Below are positions 1 to 7,029 of a stretch of DNA of 16,672 nt, piece by piece (position 1 is the stretch's first letter; each line of letters starts with the position of its first letter). The notes beneath the pieces were generated by a model, which ran no database searches, was not told the origin of the DNA, and saw nothing but the letters and a program-made list of their open reading frames with translations. The translations under genes were made by a program, and so were the position numbers. Where the stretch lies: the NCBI GenBank assembly GCA_007117775.1, contig SKFX01000180.1:1-16672 (forward strand), written 5' to 3'. The DNA is from Ilumatobacteraceae bacterium (lineage in GTDB: Bacteria > Actinomycetota > Acidimicrobiia > Acidimicrobiales > Ilumatobacteraceae).

Positions 1-1069
1 CCGGTGCGATCGCACATACCCCTGCGGTCGCCGATGCCGACAACCACATCCCGACGGAGCGAACGACGAGCGGATCGATGAGCACCAGCGCGAGCACCGC
101 CAACATCAGCATCCGTGTCGGATCACGACTCCGACCGGTGCTGAATGCGGTGACCGAGATCACCGCCATGGCCGAGGCGCGCATGATCGACGGCTCGAAA
201 TGTGTGAGACCGGCGAACCATACGACGACGATGACGGTCATCAGCCAGCGAAACATCGGTGCGAGTCGCACCAGCAACGGTGACAGTCCGACCAACAACA
301 GTGTGACGTTGAGACCCGATACCACCAGCAGATGCGAGAGCCCCGAGTCACGGAAGCGGGCGGTCAATTCCGACGACTGACCGCGGCGATCACCGATCAC
401 GAGACCTGAGAACAGCGCCCGTTCGGCATCGGGAATCTGGTCCGCGCCGCGTCGGATCGAGGACCGGACCGCACCGGACAGGCGCGCCGCTACCGTGCCC
501 GGTGCAGTATCGACGAACTCGCTCACCCGGTACTCGCCGATCACATGCTGCCACGCAACCACCTCGGCGCGTTCAGGGCTCAGCGATCGTCGTTCGCCCA
601 GCACATACAGCCGGTCGCCGGCACCGGCGGCTGCGAGTTCACGGCGCGCCGTCGACGACCGGCCCCAGACCTCATAGCGCTGCCCGTCGACGACCACGAC
701 GGCGCGCACCGCCGAGGCCGTGACCCGCGGTTCACCGCGCACCGTCACCCACCCTTCATGGGGCCCGAGGACCGCTTCGGACAGGGCGCGCTGTTCCACT
801 GCGCTGCGCCCGAGCGCGATGGTGGCGATGATCACCAGCACCGCCAGCACCCCCCACGACATCACCTGCCACCGAGCCCATAAGAGCACCGCGGTCGCGC
901 CGGTCACCACCGCGGTCAGATCGACTCGCGCCGTCATCGACGCGATGACGACCACTGCGCACCCACCACACAGCACCGGATCGATCCTCCGTGGCCGCAC
1001 CGGGTTCGCGCGACGGCCAACGGCCGGTCGCGCCGCTGACGGCCCGCCGGGAGCGTAATATTCACCCAT
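1..1069 (-). CDS. comEC: ComEC/Rec2-family DNA uptake channel, N-terminal part, cut by window edge
   Basis: ComEC forms the inner-membrane channel that carries single-stranded DNA into the cytoplasm during natural transformation. The 356 visible residues read through without a stop. Hydrophobic segments lie at about 34-50, 52-66 and 72-87. A soluble DUF4131-like stretch follows at about 100-190, then the start of the Competence domain. The family signature is clear at residues 243-255 (GLSHLLVVSGLNV), and an SIMRASAM segment at 294-301 matches the next conserved helix. The chosen ATG at 1069 follows a GAGGTGG stretch only 3 nt away, which is short. An in-frame ATG at 1120 would add 17 residues but would run into the divergent gene at 1146. 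The C-terminal half, including any metallo-beta-lactamase-like domain, lies outside the window. ComEA lies upstream on the same strand, which supports the call. Confidence 0.93.
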   Translation of the reverse strand, partial: MGEYYAPGGPSAARPAVGRRANPVRPRRIDPVLCGGCAVVVIASMTARVDLTAVVTGATAVLLWARWQVMSWGVLAVLVIIATIALGRSAVEQRALSEAVLGPHEGWVTVRGEPRVTASAVRAVVVVDGQRYEVWGRSSTARRELAAAGAGDRLYVLGERRSLSPERAEVVAWQHVIGEYRVSEFVDTAPGTVAARLSGAVRSSIRRGADQIPDAERALFSGLVIGDRRGQSSELTARFRDSGLSHLLVVSGLNVTLLLVGLSPLLVRLAPMFRWLMTVIVVVWFAGLTHFEPSIMRASAMAVISVTAFSTGRSRDPTRMLMLAVLALVLIDPLVVRSVGMWLSASATAGVCAIAP

Positions 1070-1145
1070 CGCCACCTCGATTGATCCCAGATCGGCTGGA
1101 GCCGCCGCACAGCGCGCCATCGACTCGTCGGCCACCGCCTCGGCG

Positions 1146-1553
1146 GTGGTGGGTGGGCCGCGCTGGTACCGCAACCAGTTGCGCACCCGCGGTCCGCTGG
1201 TGGCCCTCGCCCCACCGCTGGTCCTCGCGGTGGTGTCGATCGCTGCGACACGGATCTTCGAAACGCGCCTGACCGGCCTGACGGGCCTGTTCGGCACACT
1301 CGTGGCCGCCCCGGCCCTGTTGTTCGTCGGTGCCCCGTTCACCGGGGCGTCCAGTTATCTCATCGCGGCGGTGGCGAGTGCGGTGATCTGGGCGATGATC
1401 GGCTGGGGCGCAGCGCGCCGCGCCACCCGCAACCCGACCGCACAGTGGTCGGACTACTGGCGTGAATATGGGTGGATGGCCGGCGGTATCGCCGCCGGCG
1501 TGGTCATCGCGTTGATCGCCGCCTCGGTCATCATCGGCGATTCGCTGCTGTAA
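1146..1553 (+). CDS. Small multi-pass membrane protein of unknown function
   Basis: I do not recognise this 135-residue protein. It shows about four hydrophobic helices, at roughly 16-35, 43-62, 66-85 and 108-130, with basic residues at the N-terminus (RWYRNQLRTR) and a basic/aromatic loop at about 86-107 (RRATRNPTAQWSDYWREYGW). Codons in this frame end strongly in G or C, while the opposite-strand frame gives an Arg/His/Asp-rich product typical of antisense reading, so the plus frame is the coding one. The start is uncertain. GTG at 1146 is the best start codon, but no good ribosome site precedes it; the frame stays open back to a TAA at 1056, without an ATG. It sits between comEA and comEC on the opposite strand and ends 11 nt from the 3' end of comEA. 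A role in DNA uptake would be guesswork. Confidence 0.7.
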   Translation: MVGGPRWYRNQLRTRGPLVALAPPLVLAVVSIAATRIFETRLTGLTGLFGTLVAAPALLFVGAPFTGASSYLIAAVASAVIWAMIGWGAARRATRNPTAQWSDYWREYGWMAGGIAAGVVIALIAASVIIGDSLL

Positions 1554-1564
1554 CGCTGCCGCGA

Positions 1565-2290
1565 TCACAGTGTCGCCTGAGGGCGCATCGCCTCGAGCTT
1601 GGCTGGCCCGACTCCGGTCACCGCCAAGAGACCCTCGAGGGTCTCGAAGGGTCCGTGGGCGCTGCGATGGGCCACGATCGCAGCGGCGAGCACCGGGCCG
1701 ACACCGGGGAGCCCGACCAGTTCGGCCTCACCGGCAGAGTTGACACTGATCGGTGCCGGCGTGCCGCCGGCCGATGGCGCCCCCGCCGAGACAAGGGCCT
1801 CCGACGGTATCGGTTCACCCTCGAGGGGCACATGGACGCGTTGGCCATCGCTGAGCGGCGCCGCGAGGTTGATGGCGTGGAGGACCGCATCGCGAGTCGC
1901 TCCCCCGGCGGCATCGACGGCGTCGATGACCCGCTGGTCAGGTTCGAGTCGATAGACACCGGGCCGCTGAACCGCCCCAGCGACATGCACCAGCACCTCG
2001 TCGATCGCTGCTGGCGTCGTCGGCGTGGTCACCAGAGTGAAACCGTCTGGATCTGACGCGATACTGCGCCGTTGCAGCGATCCGGGATCGGCCTGTTCGG
2101 CCGAGGCCGGTGGGCCCTCGGAGATATCACCCGATCTCTGTGTCATCGACCAGCCCACCGCGGCAATGGCGACGATCGCCACCGCCATCGCCGACGCTCG
2201 ACCCGGCCCGAACCAGTGCACCCAGCGTGCTGCGGTCTGCCAACGCGCCCGCAGCACCGTCGGCGCCGGCCGCTCAGGAAGCATCCCCAT
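1565..2290 (-). CDS. comEA: ComEA-type DNA-binding competence protein (SLBB plus helix-hairpin-helix)
   Basis: ComEA is the membrane-anchored receptor that binds double-stranded DNA outside the cytoplasmic membrane and hands it to ComEC. The 241-residue product has a short cytoplasmic N-terminus, one transmembrane helix at about 31-49 (MAVAIVAIAAVGW) and a low-complexity linker. An SLBB domain follows at about 98-155 (VHVAGAVQRPGVYRL, then LSDGQRVHVP), then a second linker. The C-terminal tandem helix-hairpin-helix domain covers 180-241, with hairpins LPGVGP at 194-199 and VTGVGP at 224-229. Length and domain order match actinobacterial and firmicute ComEA. A second ATG lies two codons downstream (2284), so the start is uncertain by two residues. 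comEC follows downstream on the same strand, but an opposite-strand gene lies between them, so the two may not share one simple operon. Confidence 0.95.
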   Translation of the reverse strand: MGMLPERPAPTVLRARWQTAARWVHWFGPGRASAMAVAIVAIAAVGWSMTQRSGDISEGPPASAEQADPGSLQRRSIASDPDGFTLVTTPTTPAAIDEVLVHVAGAVQRPGVYRLEPDQRVIDAVDAAGGATRDAVLHAINLAAPLSDGQRVHVPLEGEPIPSEALVSAGAPSAGGTPAPISVNSAGEAELVGLPGVGPVLAAAIVAHRSAHGPFETLEGLLAVTGVGPAKLEAMRPQATL

Positions 2291-2496
2291 CTCAACCCCT
2301 CGATCACCGCTTCGTCTGTGATCACCGCATCTCGACGGCCAACGTGTGCCAGCCGGGTCCGCTCAGGTTGTGATCCAGACATTCGTCCGGGGAGGTCTGA
2401 GATGACGATATCCACGCACGTTCACATCACCACCGCGCGACTGGGTTCGATCTGAGAGCGCTCGGTGCTGAGGTGGGCGCCGTCACCCGTTCCGAT
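2291..2496. other. Intergenic region between cnoX and comEA
   Basis: This 206-nt stretch separates the 3' end of cnoX from the start of comEA and presumably holds the comEA promoter. It contains a 9-bp direct repeat (listed separately), an 8-bp palindrome GAGCGCTC at 2456-2463, and on the plus strand a 17-codon reading frame (2402-2455) behind a strong GGGGAGG. I saw no clear TANNNT box at leaderless distance from comEA and no intrinsic terminator with a U-tract. A minus-strand frame starting with GTG at 2415 runs into comEA, but its third-position GC is clearly lower than in the real genes here. Confidence 0.5.
2302..2328 (-). repeat. 9-bp direct repeat upstream of comEA
   Basis: Read on the minus strand, GCGGTGATC occurs twice (2320-2328 and 2302-2310), separated by 9 nt. 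The repeat ends 11 nt before the comEA ATG. Perfect direct repeats this close to a start may bind a regulator. They could also be chance, since GATCACC-like words are common in this genome. Confidence 0.35.
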
Positions 2497-3201
2497 TCAG
2501 AACAGCCGAGCCGTCAACTGTCGCCGATAGCCGGCCGTGCGGGGATCGTCGGGGCCCATCAACTCCAAGATGTCGAGGAATTGCTGGCGCGCCTCATCAT
2601 CGCTGGCCACCCGGTCGAGCAGATCGCTCAGCACTGCGTCATAGTCATCGGCCGGGTCCGTCTGCAGACGAGCCATCGCAGCGATCCGACGGGTCTGGTC
2701 ACTCTCGGGGATCCGTGCCAGGAGTGCCAGTGCCTCATCGGTCTCACCGCTGCGCACGAGCAACTCGGCGAGGCCCACGATGGCGGCCTCATTGGCCGGA
2801 TCGGTGACCAACAGGGCGTGCAGACCATCGCGATCGGCGGCTGCGATCATCTGGGCGACTGCTTCGCTGGCCGGATCGGGGCCGAGCTTGGCCACGAACT
2901 CGCGCACCATATGTTCGGGCTGCGCACCGATGAATCCGTCGACGACCTGACCGCCCGACATCGCGAACACCGCCGGGATCGACTGCGCTCTGAACGCCTG
3001 GGCGATCCCGGGGTTCTGATCCACGTCGACCTTGGCCAGCACCACTGCACCGTTGGTCTCGCCGACCACTTTCTCCAAGATCGGACCCAGGGTCTGACAT
3101 GGACCACACCATGTCGCCCACAGATCGATCACCACCGGAGTGGTTGCAGAGCGGTCCACGACCTCGGTCTGGAAGGTGGCGTCGGTGACATCGAGAACCA
3201 T
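2497..3201 (-). CDS. cnoX: CnoX/YbbN-type thioredoxin with C-terminal TPR region
   Basis: This 234-residue cytoplasmic protein joins a thioredoxin fold (about 1-107) to a helical TPR-like tail (about 110-234). The active site WCGPC lies at 31-35 and the cis-proline of SIPAVF at residue 76. The C-terminus (LELMGPDDPRTAGYRRQL) matches the CnoX/YbbN family rather than plain thioredoxin, which is about 105 residues long. CnoX proteins bind unfolding proteins under oxidative stress and pass them to chaperones. E. coli CnoX has lost the first active-site cysteine, whereas this one keeps both, so it may also reduce disulfides. The ATG is preceded at exactly 6 nt by TAGGGT, suggesting leaderless transcription from its own promoter. 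The tandem Usp gene lies upstream on the same strand, separated by a hairpin. Family call is strong; chaperone role is inferred from homologues. Confidence 0.9.
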   Translation of the reverse strand: MVLDVTDATFQTEVVDRSATTPVVIDLWATWCGPCQTLGPILEKVVGETNGAVVLAKVDVDQNPGIAQAFRAQSIPAVFAMSGGQVVDGFIGAQPEHMVREFVAKLGPDPASEAVAQMIAAADRDGLHALLVTDPANEAAIVGLAELLVRSGETDEALALLARIPESDQTRRIAAMARLQTDPADDYDAVLSDLLDRVASDDEARQQFLDILELMGPDDPRTAGYRRQLTARLF

Positions 3202-3207
3202 GCCTGC

Positions 3208-3213
3208 ACCCTA
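3208..3213 (-). promoter_or_regulatory. Predicted -10 box (TAGGGT) for leaderless cnoX mRNA
   Basis: On the minus strand TAGGGT fits the actinobacterial TANNNT -10 consensus, and 6 nt separate it from the cnoX ATG. That spacing would place the transcription start on the start codon. No convincing -35 hexamer was seen, and there is no Shine-Dalgarno sequence. Confidence 0.5.
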
Positions 3214-3229
3214 GCGACGCGCCTCCATC

Positions 3230-3264
3230 TGCCGCACCGCCGCGCCGGTCGAGTGGGTGCGGCA
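3230..3264 (-). terminator. Hairpin directly after the Usp stop codon, possible terminator
   Basis: TGCCGCACC (3230-3238) and GGTGCGGCA (3256-3264) form a perfect 9-bp inverted repeat with a 17-nt loop. On the minus strand it begins right after the Usp TGA and ends just upstream of the predicted cnoX -10 box. No U-tract follows, so it is at best a non-canonical actinobacterial terminator or an mRNA-stabilising 3' hairpin. The position between a gene end and the next promoter favours termination. Confidence 0.45.
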
Positions 3265-4221
3265 TCACGAGGATGGGACGATCACCGTCGGACACTGCAA
3301 TTGATGCAGCATCCAGTTCGATACCGACCCGAGCAGTGCCGAGCCGATCGCGCCGCGGCCGCGGGACCCGAGCACCACCAGATCCGCCGGCCCCGACACG
3401 TCGTCACCACCGGTTCGCCCCTCGCCCGACACCGCAGCTGCGAGTGCCCGCCGTGCCCCGGCGAGAGAGAAGACGCGCGCCATGGCGCGTTCGGGGTCGA
3501 GTTCATCGACGCGCCGATGGAATTCCGCCTCGGCCGCGGCCACCTCGTCGCCGAAACGTTCACGGGTCAACTCCGCGTCCTCGAATGGTGAGCGATCGAA
3601 CGCTCCGAGCACCTCCAGGCGGGCACCCCCGACCACGGTGGCACCCGGGCCGAGCGCCCAGCGGATCGCGGCAGCCGATCGCTCGGAGAGATCGAAGCCG
3701 ATCACAGCGCGTGCCGGTGCACTGAGATCGAACTCGCCGGGCACGACGACGACGGGGACGGTGGCATGGGTGCAGCATTGGCGGCTCACCGAACCGAGCA
3801 CGAGATCGCGCAGTGCCGAGTGGCCGCGCGAGCCCACGATCAACAACTCCGCATCGGCCGAGGCTTCCATCAGCGCGCTGGCAGCACCGCCGTGGACCAC
3901 GACCGTGGACACCTCGACTCCGGAGGTGTCCACAGCGTCGATCACCGAGTCGAGACGCTGACGTGTCCCGGCCTCGAGATCATCGAACTGGATCATCATC
4001 GTGGTGCCACCGACACCGAACGGCGCCATCGCCGGCATCTGCCAGGCACTGCACGCCCGCAGACGGACCCGCTGTCCACTCACGGCCAGATCCCGAGCCC
4101 GTGCGACCGCCCAACCGAGCGCGTGCAGCGAATCGGTCGATCCGTCGATCCCGATCACCCACACGGGTCCGTGCTGCTCGGCGTCGACGGAGGCACCCAC
4201 TGGTTCATCGAGCTCGTTCAC
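3265..4221 (-). CDS. Tandem-domain universal stress protein, both ATP motifs intact
   Basis: Two UspA domains lie in one 318-residue chain: about 19-161 (starting VWVIGIDGS) and about 170-318 (starting ARAVIGFDLS). Each carries a perfect G-2x-G-9x-G-S nucleotide-binding motif, at 130-144 (GSRGHSALRDLVLGS) and 285-299 (GSRGRGAIGSALLGS), so ATP binding is likely. Such proteins act in the cytoplasm in dormancy, hypoxia and oxidative or acid stress, usually without a defined enzymatic reaction. The frame is open back to an in-frame start at 4389, but those 56 extra residues do not resemble a Usp N-terminus. GTG at 4221 gives a normal family length, with a weak CATGCT box 6 nt upstream. It diverges from another tandem Usp gene at 4438 and precedes cnoX on its own strand. 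Function beyond the family is not known. Confidence 0.9.
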   Translation of the reverse strand: MNELDEPVGASVDAEQHGPVWVIGIDGSTDSLHALGWAVARARDLAVSGQRVRLRACSAWQMPAMAPFGVGGTTMMIQFDDLEAGTRQRLDSVIDAVDTSGVEVSTVVVHGGAASALMEASADAELLIVGSRGHSALRDLVLGSVSRQCCTHATVPVVVVPGEFDLSAPARAVIGFDLSERSAAAIRWALGPGATVVGGARLEVLGAFDRSPFEDAELTRERFGDEVAAAEAEFHRRVDELDPERAMARVFSLAGARRALAAAVSGEGRTGGDDVSGPADLVVLGSRGRGAIGSALLGSVSNWMLHQLQCPTVIVPSS

Positions 4222-4437
4222 GATCCCAGCATGGCCCGTCGCCACCACCCGGCACAACGAAAGCCGTCCCTCAGCGACCGAGGGATCCGGAGCGGTCTCG
4301 CAGGGATCGGGACCAACGGCACTACCGAACCGATCTCGAGCGTCGCTACGATCAGCGCATCGACCCGGTGACGGGTCCCAGATCACCATGGGCTGCAGCG
4401 TTCTGCAGTCCGTCGGGCGAACCTCAGGAGGTCAGAG
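4222..4437. promoter_or_regulatory. Divergent regulatory region between two Usp genes
   Basis: This 216-nt segment separates the two divergently transcribed tandem Usp genes and must hold at least the plus-strand promoter. TACGAT at 4347-4352 is a possible plus-strand -10 box. At 4306-4325 a stretch beginning ATCGGGACCAACGG resembles the mycobacterial DosR box (consensus TTSGGGACTWWAGTCCCSAA). By my alignment it matches 13 of 20 positions, with the left half nearly complete and the right half poor. An inverted repeat GGTGA/TCACC lies at about 4367-4387. All of these are by-eye matches. Confidence 0.4.
4426..4431 (+). promoter_or_regulatory. Shine-Dalgarno site AGGAGG fixing the Usp start
   Basis: AGGAGG lies 6 nt before ATG 4438. 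It is a near-ideal ribosome site and settles the start of the plus-strand Usp gene. This gene must therefore have a leadered mRNA, unlike several neighbours. Confidence 0.8.
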
Positions 4438-5262
4438 ATGTTCAAACGGGTCATCGTGCCAGTCGACGGTTCGGATTTCTCCTGGCGGGCCCTCGGCCCC
4501 GCCGCAGCGCTCGCCCGCCAGAGCGATGCCGCACTCGAGGTGCTCCAGGTGGTGACACTGCCCGATGATGCCGGCCCGGCTGAGCAGATCGTGCGCGAAC
4601 AACTCGGCGAGACCGGGGTCGATGCCGAGATGCTGGCGCGGGTGCAGGTGGTCATCGAGACGATGGGCGACAATGTCGCGAGCACCATCGCCCAGCGCGC
4701 CGTCGACCACGAGGGTTCGATCGTGGTCATGAGCAGTGTCGGCCGTGGCCGCAGCGCCGCGTTGATCGGCTCGATCGCCGAGGAGCTGCTCGGCCTGCTC
4801 TTCGGCCCGATCATGGTCGTGGGCCCCGAGGCGCGCATCGACCGGCCGGATTTCCGCGGATCGTTGGTGGTGACGGTCGACGGTTCCACCACCTCAGAGT
4901 CCGCCCTCGGGCTCGCAGCTGCATGGGGCATCGGTCTCGAGGCCACCCCGTGGATCACCCTGGTCCTCGATCCCGGTGATGCCAGCGCCTCAGACATCGA
5001 CGAATCGTCGTATCCCAATCGACTCGCCCAGCGCCTCAGCGCCGAGTCGAATCATCCGGTCGAATTCGAGGTGCTGCGCGATTCGAACCCGGCGAATTCG
5101 ATCGCGGAGTTCGCCGAGACCAACGATGCCTCGTTGATCATCACCAGCACCCACGGTCGGACCGGCCTGGCGCGCATCCGCGCCGGAAGCGTTGCGATGA
5201 ACATCGTGCGTCGGGCTCCATGCCCGGTGGTGTTGAACCGGCCGCCCGACCTCAGCGACTGA
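4438..5262 (+). CDS. Tandem-domain universal stress protein with degenerate ATP motifs
   Basis: This 274-residue protein has two UspA domains, about 1-130 (FKRVIVPVDGS at the start) and about 141-268 (GSLVVTVDGS). The nucleotide motifs differ from the canonical G-2x-G-9x-G-S. In domain 1 the segment 99-112 (SSVGRGRSAALIGS) has Ser for the first Gly and one residue fewer in the spacer. In domain 2 the segment 237-251 (STHGRTGLARIRAGS) has the right spacing but again Ser for the first Gly. ATP binding is therefore less certain than in the divergent neighbour at 3265-4221. The start is set by AGGAGG 6 nt upstream. The last 11 nt overlap the 3' end of glpD on the other strand. Family call is strong; the specific stress and partner are unknown. 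Confidence 0.92.
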   Translation: MFKRVIVPVDGSDFSWRALGPAAALARQSDAALEVLQVVTLPDDAGPAEQIVREQLGETGVDAEMLARVQVVIETMGDNVASTIAQRAVDHEGSIVVMSSVGRGRSAALIGSIAEELLGLLFGPIMVVGPEARIDRPDFRGSLVVTVDGSTTSESALGLAAAWGIGLEATPWITLVLDPGDASASDIDESSYPNRLAQRLSAESNHPVEFEVLRDSNPANSIAEFAETNDASLIITSTHGRTGLARIRAGSVAMNIVRRAPCPVVLNRPPDLSD

Positions 5263-6952
5263 GCGCACCCCAGCTGATGCGTCGTTGCATGCGGCGTTGG
5301 TGTTCGCTGCCGACCTCAGCGTCGATGCGATCGGTGTCCCAGCCGAGCAACGGCCCCACGAGCGCGCCGACGCGCTCGATCTCACCGAGTTCCACCGGCC
5401 CGAGGGTGCCGATCACCAGACGTCGATCGAGCACATCGGACAGTGTCCGCGCCCCCTCATCGGTGACCGCCACCACCGCCTGTGCGGCGATGTCGAGACG
5501 TCCGGGTCGCTGCGAGATCGGTGCGGCCAGGCTGGGATCGGTCGCGATGAGGTCCATGATGCGGGCACTGTCGGTCCCATAGAGACGAGCGAGGTGGACA
5601 CGCGTCTCGGCGCTGAGTGGGATCTCGGGCCGAGCCGAGATCACCTCGGAGAAGAACGGTGCGGCATCCTCGGCCCATCCGAAGGCGCCGAACACCGCCG
5701 TGCGACGCGAATCGAACCGACGCAAAGTCGCAGCGCCGAGCGCCGGTGAAGCCACGAGCAGATCGAGCATCTGCACCGCGGTGGCACGCCCGGTCGTCCA
5801 TTTGCCGCCACCGATGCTCCACAGGTTCTTCACGCCCGCTGTGGCGTGGTCATAGATCTCATGTCGGCGACTCGCCGTATAGCTGCTCTTGCCCTCATCG
5901 ACCATGAGTGGCCTGACACCCAAGGTGGTGTCGACCACATCGTCGAGCACCATCGGCGCGACCCCGGACCCGAGCGTCTCATTGACGGTGTCGAGGAGCA
6001 ACTCGACATCGCTGGATTGCACCCGCAGATCATCGGGTTCCTCGGCCACCTCGGTATCGGTCGGGCCGATGAAACTGTGACCCTGCCACGGCGACACGAT
6101 CACATGGCGTCCGCTGCGGCCCCGGGCGAAGACCGTATCGGTGGTCGAGGCGGCACCACCCACCGGAGTCGTGAGCAGATGCACGCCCTTGGAGCGGACC
6201 ATGGACAGGCCGAGTTCGGCCTGTAACGACGAGACGACCAGATCGGCCCATGGCCCGGCCGCATTGACCACCGCTGAGGCCGAGATCCGATATCGCTGGC
6301 CGTCGAGACGATCGACGACCTCGACACCGTGGACGGTGTCGCCCTGCATCATGAACCCGGTGGCTTCGACATGGTTCAACAGCACTGCACCATCGGCCGC
6401 CGCGGATGCCGCGTAGGCCAACAGCAGACGTTCGGGGAACACGTTCATCGTGTCGTGGTAGACCCATGCCCCCTGCAGTCCGTCGTCGTAGAGCCACGGA
6501 ATGGCGGCACGCACCGACCTGGCCGACATCCAACGCGGCATCGGGATGCACAGCGATGGTGGTGCATTGCGATTGGAGTCGAATCCGAGCAGCGAATACA
6601 GCCCGACGCCGGCGCCGAGCAGTGCCGTCGAGGGTCGCGACCAGCGCCAGCCCGGCATGATGAAACGTCGCTGCTCCACCAGATGCGGTGCGCCGAGGGA
6701 CAGGATCCGGCGTTCGCGCAGACTCTCGCGCACGACGCCGAACTGGGCCTGCTCGAGATAGCGGATCCCACCGTGGATCAGCTTCGAGGTGGCCGATGAG
6801 GTCCCAGCACCGAAATCATCTTTGTCGATGAGCACCGTGCGCAGGCCGCGACCCGCTGCTTCACGGGCCACCTGGATACCGGTGATCCCACCTCCGATGA
6901 TCGCCACATCGAACGGTTGGGCCACTCCGGACAGGTCTCGATCGAGATTCAC
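5252..6952 (-). CDS. glpD: FAD-dependent glycerol-3-phosphate dehydrogenase
   Basis: GlpD oxidises sn-glycerol 3-phosphate to dihydroxyacetone phosphate at the cytoplasmic membrane and passes electrons to the quinone pool. The FAD dinucleotide motif is at residues 17-25 (AIIGGGITG). The family signature TSKLIHGGIRYLEQ follows at 55-68, and GGGKWTTGR at 381-389. The C-terminal helical domain (about 405-566) is complete. The start is uncertain. The frame is open to 7132, but those residues do not look like GlpD and would overlap the divergent gene at 7030. GTG 6952 (566 aa) and GTG 6925 (557 aa) both suit the family; an AGGAGGTG run abuts the first too closely to act as its ribosome site. No glpK or glpF is adjacent, so the glycerol 3-phosphate source is not visible here. 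The 3' end overlaps the Usp gene by 11 nt. Confidence 0.95.
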   Translation of the reverse strand: MNLDRDLSGVAQPFDVAIIGGGITGIQVAREAAGRGLRTVLIDKDDFGAGTSSATSKLIHGGIRYLEQAQFGVVRESLRERRILSLGAPHLVEQRRFIMPGWRWSRPSTALLGAGVGLYSLLGFDSNRNAPPSLCIPMPRWMSARSVRAAIPWLYDDGLQGAWVYHDTMNVFPERLLLAYAASAAADGAVLLNHVEATGFMMQGDTVHGVEVVDRLDGQRYRISASAVVNAAGPWADLVVSSLQAELGLSMVRSKGVHLLTTPVGGAASTTDTVFARGRSGRHVIVSPWQGHSFIGPTDTEVAEEPDDLRVQSSDVELLLDTVNETLGSGVAPMVLDDVVDTTLGVRPLMVDEGKSSYTASRRHEIYDHATAGVKNLWSIGGGKWTTGRATAVQMLDLLVASPALGAATLRRFDSRRTAVFGAFGWAEDAAPFFSEVISARPEIPLSAETRVHLARLYGTDSARIMDLIATDPSLAAPISQRPGRLDIAAQAVVAVTDEGARTLSDVLDRRLVIGTLGPVELGEIERVGALVGPLLGWDTDRIDAEVGSEHQRRMQRRISWGALSR

Positions 6953-7017
6953 CTCCTCTACAACTACCTCATGGCGGGCCTCGAACCACGACACGCCGTG
7001 ATTTTCGGATTCAGCGC

Positions 7018-7023
7018 TACTCT
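7018..7023 (+). promoter_or_regulatory. Predicted -10 box (TACTCT) for leaderless phosphotransferase mRNA
   Basis: TACTCT fits TANNNT and is followed by exactly 6 nt (CGGGGC) before ATG 7030. That would place the transcript start at the start codon. No Shine-Dalgarno sequence precedes this ATG and no clear -35 was seen. The box supports the start chosen for the phosphotransferase and limits how far upstream glpD can begin. Confidence 0.5.
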
Positions 7024-7029
7024 CGGGGC

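Noticed and set aside
1062..1568. A 168-codon minus-strand frame that would make the comEA-comEC run continuous
   Set aside because: The product is full of His, Arg, Asp and Gln with no hydrophobic or structural pattern, while the opposite frame gives a well-formed membrane protein with good codon use.
2143..2415. A 90-codon minus-strand frame starting upstream of and overlapping comEA
   Set aside because: Third-position GC in its non-overlapping part is clearly lower than in real genes here, and it reads out of frame through comEA.
2473..3591. A 372-codon plus-strand open frame across cnoX and the Usp gene
   Set aside because: It is antisense to two clear genes, its product is rich in His/Arg/Asp/Gly with no motif, and long antisense frames are expected in GC-rich DNA with this codon bias.
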